Positions 7,543 to 16,960 of a stretch of 64,000 nt of DNA are shown here, in pieces. This DNA is from JACKII01 sp963974445 (GTDB lineage Bacteria; Pseudomonadota; Alphaproteobacteria; Bin95). How positions within the stretch are numbered: position 1 is the stretch's first letter; every line of letters begins with the position of its first letter. A program made the position numbers and the translations under genes. The notes beneath the pieces were generated by a model. It had not been told where the DNA came from. It made no database searches and saw nothing but the letters and a program-made list of their open reading frames with translations. Location of the stretch: NCBI GenBank assembly GCA_963974445.1, contig CAXBDI010000003.1, positions 8,878-72,877 on the forward strand, read 5' to 3'.

Positions 7543-9900
7543 ATGGCGCGTGTAGCTCGCTGGATCGGCAGAGGGTTGCTGGCCCTTCTGGTCCTGACGA
7601 TTTTAGCGGTTGCGGGCTTGATGCTGTGGCTTCGAAGCTCGGTGCCGCAATTGGATGGCGAGCGCGCGCTGGCGGGGTTGGAAGCGCCCGTGCTGGTGGT
7701 GCGTGACGCCCAGGGCATCCCGCACATCCGGGCGGAGAGTTGGGCCGACGCCCAGCGCACTTTGGGCTTTCTGCATGCTCAGGACCGCCTGTTCCAAATG
7801 GAAATGAGCCGCCGCATCGCCCGCGGCCGGTTGGCGGAGATCGCCGGAAGCTCGGTCGCCAATCTGGATCGGCGGATGCGGACGTTCGGCCTGGCGCCGC
7901 TGGTGGAGGCGGACGCGAAGGCGCTGCCGCCGGAAGTCTTGCGCCTGTTTCAAGCCTATGCGGACGGCGTGAATGCGTTCCTGAAATCGCGGATGGGTGC
8001 GCTGCCGCCGGAATTTCTGGCGTTTCCCGATGCGCCAGAGCCCTGGACGCCGGCGGATTCCCTGCTCTGGCTGAAGCTGATGGGCCTGCAACTCACCGCC
8101 GACTGGAGCAGTGAGTTGCAGCGCGCGTCCCTGGCCGAGGTGCTGTCGCCAGACCAGATTGCCGAGCTTTATCCGGACCTTGAAGGGCCGATAACCTTAG
8201 GCGAACTGCCGCCGCCGGACGCGGTTCGATACGCCCTGGACCTGGCCGGCGTGGTCGAGGAGGGGGCAGGCTCCAATCTTTGGCTGTTTAGCGGCGAGCG
8301 CACCGATACGGGCAAGCCGATCCTCGCCAACGACCCGCATTTGGGCTTCAGCGTACCGAACGTCTGGTATCTGGTGCGGATCGAAACGCCGGACGGCATC
8401 GTCGCCGGCGCCAGTGCGCCAGGCTTTCCGCTGGTGGTGCTGGGCCATAACGGTAAGGTCGCCTGGGGCTTGACCAATGCTTATGGCGATACGTCCGACG
8501 TCTTCGTCGAGCGCGTCGACCCGTCGGACCCGAGCCGCTACCAGACGCCCGACGGCACCGCCGCGTTCGAGACGCGGGAAGAGGTTATCGACGTGCGCTT
8601 CGGCGAGCCGCAAGCGATGACGGTGCGGACCAGCCGGCACGGCCCCGTCATCTCCGACGTCCCGGATCGAAATGGCCGGGTGCCGGTCGCCGACGGCACG
8701 GTGCTGGCCCTCGCCCACACGGCGTTGCTGCCGGGCGATGGCACGGCACTGGCGCTTCTGAACGCGCAGCGGGCCGAAACGGTGGCTGAAGCGATGGAGG
8801 CGATGCGGACGATCCAAGGGCCGCAACAGAACGTCGCCATCGCCGACGCCTCCGGCACGATTGGTTTGATCGCACCTGCACTGGTGCCGCTGCGCAAGCA
8901 GCCATCGAGCCCACTGCCGGTCCCCGGTTGGGATGGCGACCACGACTGGACCGGGTTTATTCCCTTCGAGGAACTGCCCCGGATAACGAACCCGCCGAGC
9001 GGACGATTGGTCAACGCCAACAACAAACTCGTCGGCCCGGATTATCCTTACGATCTGGGTGACGCCTGGGCATCGCCATTGCGGGCGGAGGCGATTATCG
9101 AGGCGCTGGACCGCGAGGCGCCGCATACGGTCGCGCATTCGGTGCGGGTGCAGACGGATGTAACGTCGGTTTCGGCCCGCAAGCTGCTGGCCCTGGTCGA
9201 CTGGAACCGTATCGGAGACGCACTGCCGGCCGACCTGGCGGCGGCGATGCAGCGATGGGACGCTCAGATGGCGCCAGACCAGCCGGAGCCGCTACTCTAC
9301 TATGCTTGGCACCGCGCGCTGCTGCGGGTGCTGTACGCCGACGAGTTGGGCGCGCAGTTTCAGACCGTCAATTCCAACGATGCTGCCCGGCTGCTGCACA
9401 CCCTGACCGCGGCCCGCCACTGGTGCGACGACGTGACGACCGACGCGGTGGAAGACTGCGATGCGGCGATTGCCAAGGCATTCGGCGACGCTTTCACTTT
9501 GCTGACCGAGCGGTTCGGTGACGATTGGCGCGATTGGCGGTGGGGCGAGGCGCATCAGGCGCGGTTCCGCCACATGCTGTTCGGCTTCATCCCGGTGCTG
9601 CGCGATATTTTCGACGTTTCGGTCCCGCATGGCGGCGGCCGGGATACGCCGGATGCCGGCGTGATCAGCTTCGACGAGAAGACGCTGTTTCAACAGGTGC
9701 ACGGCGCCGGTTTCCGGGCCGTCTACGATTTGGCGGACCTGAACCGATCCCGCTTCATGCAGGCAGTCGGGCAATCGGGCAACATTTACTCGCCCTATTA
9801 CGCCAACCTGCTGCCGCTTTGGGCCGAGGGCAAGACCTTGTCGCTGGCGCCGTTGACCGAGGGCGTCGAACATCGGCTGCACCTCGTGCCAGCGCCTTAG
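7543..9900 (+). CDS. Penicillin acylase family protein (Ntn hydrolase)
   Basis: A 785-residue precursor of the S45 family, which self-cleaves into alpha and beta subunits and hydrolyses amide bonds of beta-lactams, N-acyl amino acids or acyl-homoserine lactones. A hydrophobic N-terminal segment (residues 8-29) suggests export or anchoring. The alpha region carries VRDAQGIPHIRAES and LGFLHAQDRLFQME. The processing site is EEGAGSNLW, with the new N-terminal nucleophile Ser at about residue 244, followed by LANDPHLG. RLVNANNKL includes the conserved Asn of the oxyanion hole. An upstream in-frame ATG at 7531 is possible; 7543 is preferred because GAGG precedes it closely. Confidence 0.9.
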   Translation: MARVARWIGRGLLALLVLTILAVAGLMLWLRSSVPQLDGERALAGLEAPVLVVRDAQGIPHIRAESWADAQRTLGFLHAQDRLFQMEMSRRIARGRLAEIAGSSVANLDRRMRTFGLAPLVEADAKALPPEVLRLFQAYADGVNAFLKSRMGALPPEFLAFPDAPEPWTPADSLLWLKLMGLQLTADWSSELQRASLAEVLSPDQIAELYPDLEGPITLGELPPPDAVRYALDLAGVVEEGAGSNLWLFSGERTDTGKPILANDPHLGFSVPNVWYLVRIETPDGIVAGASAPGFPLVVLGHNGKVAWGLTNAYGDTSDVFVERVDPSDPSRYQTPDGTAAFETREEVIDVRFGEPQAMTVRTSRHGPVISDVPDRNGRVPVADGTVLALAHTALLPGDGTALALLNAQRAETVAEAMEAMRTIQGPQQNVAIADASGTIGLIAPALVPLRKQPSSPLPVPGWDGDHDWTGFIPFEELPRITNPPSGRLVNANNKLVGPDYPYDLGDAWASPLRAEAIIEALDREAPHTVAHSVRVQTDVTSVSARKLLALVDWNRIGDALPADLAAAMQRWDAQMAPDQPEPLLYYAWHRALLRVLYADELGAQFQTVNSNDAARLLHTLTAARHWCDDVTTDAVEDCDAAIAKAFGDAFTLLTERFGDDWRDWRWGEAHQARFRHMLFGFIPVLRDIFDVSVPHGGGRDTPDAGVISFDEKTLFQQVHGAGFRAVYDLADLNRSRFMQAVGQSGNIYSPYYANLLPLWAEGKTLSLAPLTEGVEHRLHLVPAP

Positions 9901-9914
9901 TCATAGCGCTCTCG

Positions 9915-10364
9915 TCAAAAAGCCGAGCGGGCCGGCAGGTCGTAGAGAAGATGATCGACGCGCACCGCCAACCGGTCGTAGAGGGCGCAGGCGGCGGCGT
10001 TTTGCGGCAGAGTGCTCCAGCGCACCAAAGGCAAGCCCCGGCGCACGGCTTCGGCTTGCAGTGCGGCCAGCAGCGCGGCGCCTATGCCCTGACCCCTGGC
10101 CATACGATCAACATAAAGGTCGTCGAGGAACAGCGCCTCCGCTGCCGACAGCGGGCACGGAAACACGCGGAAATGCGCCAGGCCGATGGGCCGCTTGCCG
10201 ACGTTGAGCGCGATCAGCCCCTCGACCGGATGCGCCGGGTCCTGCAGCCATGCCCATACGCGCTCGCGCATCGCCTTCGTTTGTGCGACTGACTGGCTGT
10301 CGGCGAAGGCCGCATAGAGTTGCGACCAGACCGCCCGATGTGCGCTTTGTACAGGTACGATCAT
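9915..10364 (-). CDS. GNAT family N-acetyltransferase
   Basis: A single-domain acetyltransferase of about 149 residues. The core reads LFLDDLYVDRMARGQGIGAALLAALQAEAVRRGL, with the R/Q-x-x-G-x-G/A acetyl-CoA pyrophosphate loop (RGQGIG), followed by WSTLPQNAAACALYDRLA, the usual C-terminal strand and helix. Substrate unknown; likely a small amine or an amino acid. The start is uncertain: ATGs at 10364, 10391 and 10424 are all in frame and none has a clear ribosome site. 10364 gives the usual family start (MIVPVQSAHRAVW). It converges with the acylase gene (14-nt gap) and diverges from the SDR gene. Confidence 0.85.
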   Translation of the reverse strand: MIVPVQSAHRAVWSQLYAAFADSQSVAQTKAMRERVWAWLQDPAHPVEGLIALNVGKRPIGLAHFRVFPCPLSAAEALFLDDLYVDRMARGQGIGAALLAALQAEAVRRGLPLVRWSTLPQNAAACALYDRLAVRVDHLLYDLPARSAF

Positions 10365-10465
10365 GGCGGTCGGAGGGTCCGTAGAATGCATGGCGAGCGA
10401 CTCTAGACCGGGTAGGGTAAACATTCGCTTGCGGTCCGCTTGTCGAAAAACCAGGAGAGGCCCGG

Positions 10466-11320
10466 ATGACAAATCGAATGCAAGGCAAGACAGTGATGGT
10501 GACCGGCGCCACCGACGGCATCGGCCTGGTGACGGCGCGCGTGCTGGCGGAGCAGGGCGCGCGCGTGCTGCTGGTCGGCCGCAATGAGCAGAAGGGCCGG
10601 CAGGCCATCGCCAGTATTCGCCAAACCGCGAGCGGCGCCGATCTCACCTTTCACCGCGCCGACCTCAGCCTGATGGCCGACATCCGGTGCCTGGTCCGCA
10701 ATGTTATGGAGAGCGAGCCGCATCTGGATGTGCTGGTGAACAATGCCGGGGGCATTTTTCAGAACCGCAGCGAAACCGCCGAAGGGTTCGAGCGCACATT
10801 CGCCCTCAACCATCTCAACTATTTCCTGCTGACCCACCTGTTGCTGGGTCCGCTGCGGCAGGCGCCGTCCGCGCGGATAGTCAACGTCGCCAGCCGGGCG
10901 CATGAGGGCGGCGTGCTGGATTTCGACGATTTGCAGATGCAGCGGAGGTACAACGGCTGGCGCGCCTACCGCACGTCAAAACTGGCTAACATCCTGTTTA
11001 CCCGGGCTTTGGCCAAGCGGCTGGAGGGCTCCACGGTCACCGCCAACTCGTTGCATCCTGGCTTCGTGCGCACGCGGTTCGGCGGCGGCAACGCCGCGCC
11101 ATTCCGTCTGGCGGTTCGCCTGGCTATGGCCGCGATGGCGATCGATGTCGAGGAGGGGGCGAAGACCTCGATCCATCTGGCCGCCTCGCCGGACGTCGAG
11201 GGGCAGAGCGGCGGCTATTATGTGAAGTCGGCTCCGGCGACGCCATCGGCCGCCGCTCAGGACGATGCCGCCGCCGAACGGCTCTGGCAGATCAGCGAGG
11301 CGATGGTCGCCGCGAAGTAA
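10466..11320 (+). CDS. Short-chain dehydrogenase/reductase, retinol-dehydrogenase-like
   Basis: A 284-residue SDR. The cofactor motif TGATDGIG is at residues 13-20, VGRN follows the second strand and favours NADP(H), NNAGG marks the central strand, and the catalytic Tyr and Lys lie in AYRTSKLAN, with HPGFVRT after the active site. This set is typical of the retinol dehydrogenase/WW-oxidoreductase-like branch, in which bacterial members reduce diverse carbonyls. A strong AGGAGAGG lies 7 nt before the ATG. It is divergent from the GNAT and convergent with ydbL. Confidence 0.9.
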   Translation: MTNRMQGKTVMVTGATDGIGLVTARVLAEQGARVLLVGRNEQKGRQAIASIRQTASGADLTFHRADLSLMADIRCLVRNVMESEPHLDVLVNNAGGIFQNRSETAEGFERTFALNHLNYFLLTHLLLGPLRQAPSARIVNVASRAHEGGVLDFDDLQMQRRYNGWRAYRTSKLANILFTRALAKRLEGSTVTANSLHPGFVRTRFGGGNAAPFRLAVRLAMAAMAIDVEEGAKTSIHLAASPDVEGQSGGYYVKSAPATPSAAAQDDAAAERLWQISEAMVAAK

Positions 11321-11328
11321 TTAGCCGG

Positions 11329-11643
11329 CTACTTCTGCTGCCAGCGTCCGCCGACCATCAGATAGGTGCCGTTCGGAACCTGTTTGTATATTTGCTGACC
11401 GATCACGGTTTCGACCTGTGGCAGGGTAGAGCCGGTACGGGCGGCAATCGACTGGTACTCATCGCGGCGGGCGGCATTGACCTGGTTGACCAGCGCAGTG
11501 ACCTCCGGTGTCGGTGTTTTGATGGGCGCAATATAGCCTTGCGGCGTCTCGCCGACCAGGCCGCGGCTGCGCGCTTCGGTCAAGTCCAAAGCGCTGGCTG
11601 GGGCCGCAAACAACAGCAGGAACAGGACAATTACATAGCGCAT
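11329..11643 (-). CDS. ydbL: YdbL family protein (DUF1318), periplasmic
   Basis: The 104-residue product has a clean signal peptide (MRYVIVLFLLLFAAPASA) and a mature part with ARSRGLVGETPQGYIAP and VNQVNAARRDEYQSIAARTG, the DUF1318 signature. In Escherichia coli ydbL is the third gene of ydbH-ynbE-ydbL. It is a small periplasmic protein thought to assist the YdbH-YnbE bridge, for example by controlling YnbE assembly. Here its ATG overlaps the ynbE stop (TGATG), so the three-gene order and coupling are preserved. It converges on the SDR gene with an 8-nt gap. Confidence 0.9.
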   Translation of the reverse strand: MRYVIVLFLLLFAAPASALDLTEARSRGLVGETPQGYIAPIKTPTPEVTALVNQVNAARRDEYQSIAARTGSTLPQVETVIGQQIYKQVPNGTYLMVGGRWQQK

Positions 11644-11828
11644 CAGAACAGGTCCTTTCGCTCGCGCAACAGATCTTCGACTTCTCGTTCGATCTTGATC
11701 CGAACTTCGCGTTCGATTTTTACATTCAAGTTGATGACAATCGGTTTGTCCGGCGCCTTGAGCTGAATCGTCGGCTCGCAGGCCGCCAACACCAATCCCG
11801 CCAGCAGTATCGATCCGCGAACCGTCAC
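11643..11828 (-). CDS. ynbE: YnbE-like outer-membrane lipoprotein
   Basis: A 61-residue lipoprotein with lipobox LAAC (Cys17), then CEPTIQLKAPDKPIVINLNVKIEREVRIKIEREVEDLL. The 'P-D-K-P-I-x-I-N-L-N-V-K-I' segment is the family hallmark. In E. coli YnbE forms stacked beta-strands that dock the C-terminus of YdbH at the outer membrane to complete an intermembrane lipid bridge. The residue after Cys is Glu, not Asp, so outer-membrane sorting is expected. The start is GTG at 11828, overlapping the ydbH TGA as GTGA, which strongly supports this start. Confidence 0.9.
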   Translation of the reverse strand: MTVRGSILLAGLVLAACEPTIQLKAPDKPIVINLNVKIEREVRIKIEREVEDLLRERKDLF

Positions 11829-14800
11829 CGGCTTTCCTCGGTCCAGGTATAGCTGGTGATGTTCGCCGTATCGTCGGCGGCATCGTTGAGGATTTGCCGC
11901 ATCGGACCTTCCAGGTTGATATTGATCTCAATCGGCAACCGATCGAGCGTGACGCCATCGTAGGTCAAGGGTTGAGCGCTTTCGCCGGCAATATGCAACT
12001 GAATTCGCAACTCTTCGGCGTCGCGCTCGTCCAGGCCGATGGCGACCTTGTCGAAGCGAAAATCCTTCAATGCCTGCACGAGTAAATCGGTTGCCTGATT
12101 GGCTTTTTCAAGCGCATCGCCAATCCCGGCAGCGCTGTAGCGAATACGGCCGGGCCGCAGCGTCTCCAGCCGCGCGCCCTGAATCAGCATCTCGCCATTG
12201 ACCTGGACGATGGGGATTTGGCCGGAAAGCTCCCCCTCCGCCTTCAATTCCCCGAATTCGGCAAAGCGCAGCGCTTGCCCCAAATCGATGCCCTCGACAT
12301 TAAGTACTGTGCCGAAACTGAGATTGACCGGGTCGAGTTGCAGCGGCGCGGCGCTGACCTGGCCGCCGAACAGGTCGAACTGCCGCAAATGGAGCCGGAT
12401 ATCGTCGAGCGACTTCATCTCGAACTCGACGACTCCCAGAGTCAGTGGCACGCCCACATCCAGCTTGCCGATGGTGATACGCTGCGGGCCTGCCGTGACC
12501 GGGGGAACCATATTGGCGAAGTCGATGGCGGCGATGGCATTGCGCAGCGTCAGCTCCGCTGTCTGCAAGTGCTCGAACGAGAAGGCCAGCGTGCCGGATT
12601 GCCGGAGGCCGCGCGGCGTCCAACTGGCGCTGGCGTCCAGGGTGATTTGGGCGTTGGCGTCGAGGATCAGGCCCCTGGCCCCGGGAAACAGATCGGCCGG
12701 TTGCAATACGTTCGGCAGGAACAGCAGCGGCGCGTGAAAGCGGGCCTGACCGGTGCCTTTTTCCAGATAGTGCTCGCCCGTGACGGTGAAGGCGATCCGC
12801 TGCTTGAGATCGGCCAGCCGGCCGTTGAAGGCCAAGGCCTTACCCCTGTCGGTCACATCCAGTTGCAGGCGCATTGGCACCATGAACGGATTGGCCACCG
12901 CGTGGCTGATACGCCCTATGGTTAGCCGGCCAGACCGGTTTTTCAGGCCCGAGCCGGCGGCGATATCGACCGTGATATCGCTCGCCAGAATGGGCGGGTT
13001 CGGCGTCGAAATCTGGCCGTCGCGAACCCGAATGCCGACCGCATGCGGCAGGATATCGATACTCAGCCCGTCGAGCCGGAATTTGGCTGACTCAGCGCCC
13101 CTTGGGGCTTCGCGCGCGGTGAACGCCCCGGCCACCCGGTCGAAATCCAGATTGCCGGTGAGTTCGCCGGAGGCGGCATCGAAGGCCAGATACTGCTCGC
13201 GGTCCTTGGCGAGGCGCACGACCGTCGGTCCGGTCATGCGAATTGTCCGTCCGCTGAGCCCCAACAGCCGCGCCTGGCCGCCGTTTTCGAACTCGGCAGA
13301 GAGCCGCTGGCCGGCCCACTGGACTTTTGCCCGCAGGTCGAGATCGCCCTGGGCAAAGTGGATCGCCGGGTCAGGGGAGCCGCCGGTGCGGCCGAAGAAA
13401 GCCAGCGTTGCCGATGCCGCGTCCGGCGTCGCGGTCAGGTTCTCGATCTGCAATTCGCCGCTGGCGCGCATCGCGCCGATCTGCGTGTCGACCAGCCGCA
13501 GGGTCAGCCGCGGGCTGGTGAGGACGGGGTCGCCCGCCGGTGGAAGCTCGACCGCGAACACGCCTTCCGTCAACAGGCCGAAGGCCGGATTGCCCAGGCG
13601 GACCGCCATGGAGCTCTCCAGGCTGTAGCTGCCGTCGGTGCGCCGCTGCACGCGGATTTCAGGGCTGCCGAGTGTCGGGCCGCCATAGGCGACGAACACC
13701 GACTCTTCGACCAACGGCGCGAGCAGCGGCGGCAGCCGGTCGCGGACCTCGTCCGACAATGCCAGGCCGACGATGCGCAGCCCTTCGGGCAGGCGCATGC
13801 GGATCTGGTCCTGTTGGGCCTGGCCAATGATCCGCCCGGAGACCTCTTCCATCGCAACCAGATCGCCCCAGCGCACGCCCCTCAGCGCCAGCGACATCAG
13901 ACCATCCGCCGCCGCGAATTGTAGCGAAGCGGCGTTGGTTGCGATGTCGCCCTCGGTCCGCAACGACAGCGCTACCGTGGCCTCGCCCTGTCCGTAGACC
14001 GGAAAGCCCGTGGCTCGGGCGAGCGGCGTCAGCCAGTCGATCTGCACGACGCCATTCATCGACAGGTGCGAGTCGGCGTCGCGTTGCAGCCGGATGTTGA
14101 ACGGTTTTTCCTGGTCGGCGGTGGTGATCTTCGCCGCTAGATCGGCTGGCGTGCCGCTCAGATCGATGCGCGGCGCCGTCACCTGCCAGTCGGGGCCGGT
14201 AGCCTGTTGGGCTTGCAGAGTAGCTGTCAGAGACGGGCTGCCGGAGGTTGGCAACACCGCCTCCGCCTCGATGGCTACAGCGTCGAGGGCGACGCCGTCC
14301 GGCAGTTGCACGCGCTCCGGCGCCCATGAGAACTCAACCGTATGGGCGTCACCCATCGCGCCAGTAAGGCGGATCGGCCCGCTGGCGCTGGCGCCATTAC
14401 CGGCGGCGACTAACCGGCCATCGATCGTGATCCGCCATGCGCCGCCCGCCCCGGGCGTTGCCGTAATCGTGAAGCCGGTCAATTCGACGTCGCCGGCGTC
14501 ATGAGCAAGCGCGAGTTCGCCTCTGGCCTCAACCACCTCGCCGAAGCTCGCCCCCAGCGATGTGCGCGCGCTGACCGGCCCCGCCAAAGGGCTGTCGACC
14601 GTGACTTCCGCATTTCGCAGCGTCAGGGCCGCCAGCGGGAAGCGCATCGGCTCGTCGGACGACTGAGTGTCGGTTGAGCCAAGCGGCAGGCCGTCTATCG
14701 CGAGGTTGCCTTCCGCATCGACCCGCGCCCTAACCCGTGCGCCATCGATGCTGACGGTCTTGAGCTTGCCCTCGATCACGTCGAGAGCGTCGAAGGTGAC

Positions 14801-15019
14801 GACGATCCGGTCCGCCTGCACCGCATCGCTAAAGCGCACGTCACGCAAGACGATGCGGTCGATGCCGAGCGACTCCAGCGTCGCCTCACCGTCGTCGATG
14901 CCAAGCGCCAGCATCGCCGGGTGCACCAGGAATTGCGCCCAGCTATCGGCCCATGCGCTGCTCGGCGCCAACCACAAAATGGCCAGAGCCAGGGTGCGGA
15001 CGACGGCCAGGCGGTGCAT
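11825..15019 (-). CDS. ydbH: YdbH family AsmA-like intermembrane lipid transport protein
   Basis: A 1064-residue protein with an N-terminal membrane or signal segment (MHRLAVVRTLALAILWLAPSSAWA) followed by long runs of short alternating hydrophobic strands, the repeated beta-groove pattern of AsmA-like/RBG proteins. In E. coli YdbH works redundantly with TamB and YhdP to move phospholipids from inner to outer membrane. The C-terminal part (PLTYDGVTLDRLPIEININLEGPMRQIL) resembles the 'DUF2807/YdbH C-terminal' zone that meets YnbE. Length is a little over the E. coli protein (about 880 aa). It is the first gene of the operon, whose ribosomes are passed on by overlapping codons. Confidence 0.88.
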   Translation of the reverse strand: MHRLAVVRTLALAILWLAPSSAWADSWAQFLVHPAMLALGIDDGEATLESLGIDRIVLRDVRFSDAVQADRIVVTFDALDVIEGKLKTVSIDGARVRARVDAEGNLAIDGLPLGSTDTQSSDEPMRFPLAALTLRNAEVTVDSPLAGPVSARTSLGASFGEVVEARGELALAHDAGDVELTGFTITATPGAGGAWRITIDGRLVAAGNGASASGPIRLTGAMGDAHTVEFSWAPERVQLPDGVALDAVAIEAEAVLPTSGSPSLTATLQAQQATGPDWQVTAPRIDLSGTPADLAAKITTADQEKPFNIRLQRDADSHLSMNGVVQIDWLTPLARATGFPVYGQGEATVALSLRTEGDIATNAASLQFAAADGLMSLALRGVRWGDLVAMEEVSGRIIGQAQQDQIRMRLPEGLRIVGLALSDEVRDRLPPLLAPLVEESVFVAYGGPTLGSPEIRVQRRTDGSYSLESSMAVRLGNPAFGLLTEGVFAVELPPAGDPVLTSPRLTLRLVDTQIGAMRASGELQIENLTATPDAASATLAFFGRTGGSPDPAIHFAQGDLDLRAKVQWAGQRLSAEFENGGQARLLGLSGRTIRMTGPTVVRLAKDREQYLAFDAASGELTGNLDFDRVAGAFTAREAPRGAESAKFRLDGLSIDILPHAVGIRVRDGQISTPNPPILASDITVDIAAGSGLKNRSGRLTIGRISHAVANPFMVPMRLQLDVTDRGKALAFNGRLADLKQRIAFTVTGEHYLEKGTGQARFHAPLLFLPNVLQPADLFPGARGLILDANAQITLDASASWTPRGLRQSGTLAFSFEHLQTAELTLRNAIAAIDFANMVPPVTAGPQRITIGKLDVGVPLTLGVVEFEMKSLDDIRLHLRQFDLFGGQVSAAPLQLDPVNLSFGTVLNVEGIDLGQALRFAEFGELKAEGELSGQIPIVQVNGEMLIQGARLETLRPGRIRYSAAGIGDALEKANQATDLLVQALKDFRFDKVAIGLDERDAEELRIQLHIAGESAQPLTYDGVTLDRLPIEININLEGPMRQILNDAADDTANITSYTWTEESR

Positions 15020-15036
15020 GGACGGTGATGGCGGGG

Positions 15037-15990
15037 CTACACCAATGGCATCACCTCTGCCGAGAAGCGCTCCATCCGCTCCAGCATCTCGGCGCGGTCG
15101 TTGCTCGTGACGTTGACGATCATAATCTGCATGCCGGCGTCGGCAAAGGCGCGCACGTCGCCGGCCCGCTGCTCCGCCGTGCCGGTCATGGCGATGCGGG
15201 CGCCGTCCATTTGCTTGGCCGTTTCGGAGTGATAGGCGCTGTTGTAGGCGAGGCCCACCGCATCCGGGTCGCGGCCGGCCTCGGCCACCGCCTGCTTCAC
15301 CCGCTGCGAGCGCTCACGGTAGGCATCGGCGGAGGCGAGGCGGAATTTCGGGTTGGAGGAGAACGGGTACCAGACATCGCCCACCGCCGCCACGCGCCGC
15401 ATCGCCGGCCCGCTCTCGCCACCGATCCACAGCGGCGGGTGCGGTTTCTGCACGGGCTTCGGGTCGAAGATGATGTCGCGGAACTTCACGAACTCGCCGT
15501 CGTAGGATGGGTTTTCCTGGGTCCACAACGCCTTCATCGCACCGATATATTCATCGGTGACCTGACCGCGCTTCTCGAAGGGCGCGATGCCGAGAGCCTC
15601 GAACTCCTCCCGCATCCAGCCGGTGCCGCAGCCGATAGAGATGCGGCCGCCGGACAGCACGTCCATGGTTGCAATCGACTTGGCCATGAACAGCGGGTTG
15701 CGGTGCGGCACGACGACGACGGAAGACAGCAGGCGCAGCGTCTTGGTCGCCGCCGCCAGCCAGGCCAGCAGCGTGAATTGCTCCATGCAGTCGCCATTGC
15801 CATCGGCGGTCCACGGGAAATCACCGGTTTCGGAGTACGGATACTTGGCATCGATGGAGCGCGGGCAGAGGATGTGGTCAGACACGGTCAGATAGCTGAA
15901 GCCCAGCCGCTCCGCCGCCTCGGCAATGGCGCGGATATCGGCGGGATTGGAGAGCGGGCCGCGGGATGGGGCGCTGAGTCCGAATTGCAT
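15037..15990 (-). CDS. LLM class F420/flavin-dependent oxidoreductase
   Basis: A 317-residue TIM-barrel oxidoreductase beginning MQFGLSAPSRGPLSNPADIRAIAEAAERLGFSYLTVSDH, with LLSSVVVVPHRNPLFMAKSIATMDVLSGGRISIGCGTGW and HPPLWIGGES, all typical of the branch annotated as 'F420-dependent'. Such enzymes reduce or oxidise alcohols, enones or other substrates; no specific substrate can be named. The start at 15990 is preferred because AAGGGAGA lies 6 nt before it; an ATG two codons upstream sits too close to that site. It follows ydbH's strand order, lying 17 nt upstream of the ydbH start, so it could be the operon's first gene. Confidence 0.85.
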   Translation of the reverse strand: MQFGLSAPSRGPLSNPADIRAIAEAAERLGFSYLTVSDHILCPRSIDAKYPYSETGDFPWTADGNGDCMEQFTLLAWLAAATKTLRLLSSVVVVPHRNPLFMAKSIATMDVLSGGRISIGCGTGWMREEFEALGIAPFEKRGQVTDEYIGAMKALWTQENPSYDGEFVKFRDIIFDPKPVQKPHPPLWIGGESGPAMRRVAAVGDVWYPFSSNPKFRLASADAYRERSQRVKQAVAEAGRDPDAVGLAYNSAYHSETAKQMDGARIAMTGTAEQRAGDVRAFADAGMQIMIVNVTSNDRAEMLERMERFSAEVMPLV

Positions 15991-16015
15991 GGGCATTCTC
16001 CCTTGATGGTCGAGG

Positions 16016-16960
16016 CTATTGCGGCTTGGCCGCCGTTTGCCAGGTGACTTTGCTGGCCAGCATAGCAAACTCGGCCCGATAAAGCGCCTCCTCTGCGACC
16101 GGGCCGATGCCGACGGTTCGGATATAGCTGCAATCGCGGAAGCGGATCGACTGGACAACCAGCACCGGTTGGCCGTTCATCTGCCCCGCGGCCTCGGTCA
16201 CAACGCCGCCGTCGGTTCCGAGCCGGGCATCGTAGGTGGCCGATATTTTCAGGTCCTGAACCTGGTTGACGCTCGCGGCCGCATTTTCCGCGAATTGATG
16301 CACCCCGTCGGCCCACAGACGGCAATCCTGGCCCAAAGACGCGGCGATCACGAACAGGGGCCGGTGCTCCGGATCACCTATGTAGGCCGCATCCGTCAGG
16401 AGCGCGGCGCTGCCGGAGAGCGCACGGATAAAGCGAAACCGCTCGGTCTCGCCAAAGGTAAACGGCAGGACCTTGCGCGGGTCGCTGCGTTTTTCGGCGA
16501 TTGCAATGGATTTCAGGACCGTTTCGATCTTGGCGCGGCGGGCGGGCGAGGCCAGCACGGTTGGTATCTGTGCGGTGACAAGTAGCGTCACATGCGGCGC
16601 GCCGATCAGTAACAGCCATTTGTCGAAGGGCTGGCCGCCCACCTGTTGGCTGCCGCGGCCGATCAGCGCCTTGCTATCGCCCTGACGGATTTCCTCGGTC
16701 TCGTCAAGCAAGATGCCCTGGTCGGAAAGCGCGGCTTTATCGGCCAGAAGGCCTTGGGCCACCGGCTCGAACGCATTCGGCGGCAACTCGGTTATCAGGA
16801 TCGAGGCGCGCGCCTTCGGCCAAAGTGCGCCGGAGAACTGCTGGCTTTCCTCGAAGCCTTCCGGCAGGTCGATCACCGTATAGCTGCCGGTCAACTGCGT
16901 AGCGGCCACAGCCGGGAAGCCGGCGAGCAGCGCCAGGCACAGGCACAGAATGCGGCTCAT
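16016..16960 (-). CDS. Secreted protein of unknown function
   Basis: A 314-residue product with a signal peptide (MSRILCLCLALLAGFPAVAA) and no recognised domain. The mature chain is mixed alpha/beta; conserved-looking stretches are VIDLPEGFEES, FDKWLLLIGAPHVTLLVTAQIP and LTDAAYIGDPEHRPLFVIAASLGQD. Two Cys (CRLW and CSYI) could pair in the periplasm. It is the last gene of a three-gene minus-strand operon in which each stop overlaps the next start by 4 nt (ATGA at 16957-16960). Its role is therefore probably tied to the thioesterase and glutathione transferase genes upstream, but no function is assigned. Confidence 0.75.
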   Translation of the reverse strand: MSRILCLCLALLAGFPAVAATQLTGSYTVIDLPEGFEESQQFSGALWPKARASILITELPPNAFEPVAQGLLADKAALSDQGILLDETEEIRQGDSKALIGRGSQQVGGQPFDKWLLLIGAPHVTLLVTAQIPTVLASPARRAKIETVLKSIAIAEKRSDPRKVLPFTFGETERFRFIRALSGSAALLTDAAYIGDPEHRPLFVIAASLGQDCRLWADGVHQFAENAAASVNQVQDLKISATYDARLGTDGGVVTEAAGQMNGQPVLVVQSIRFRDCSYIRTVGIGPVAEEALYRAEFAMLASKVTWQTAAKPQ

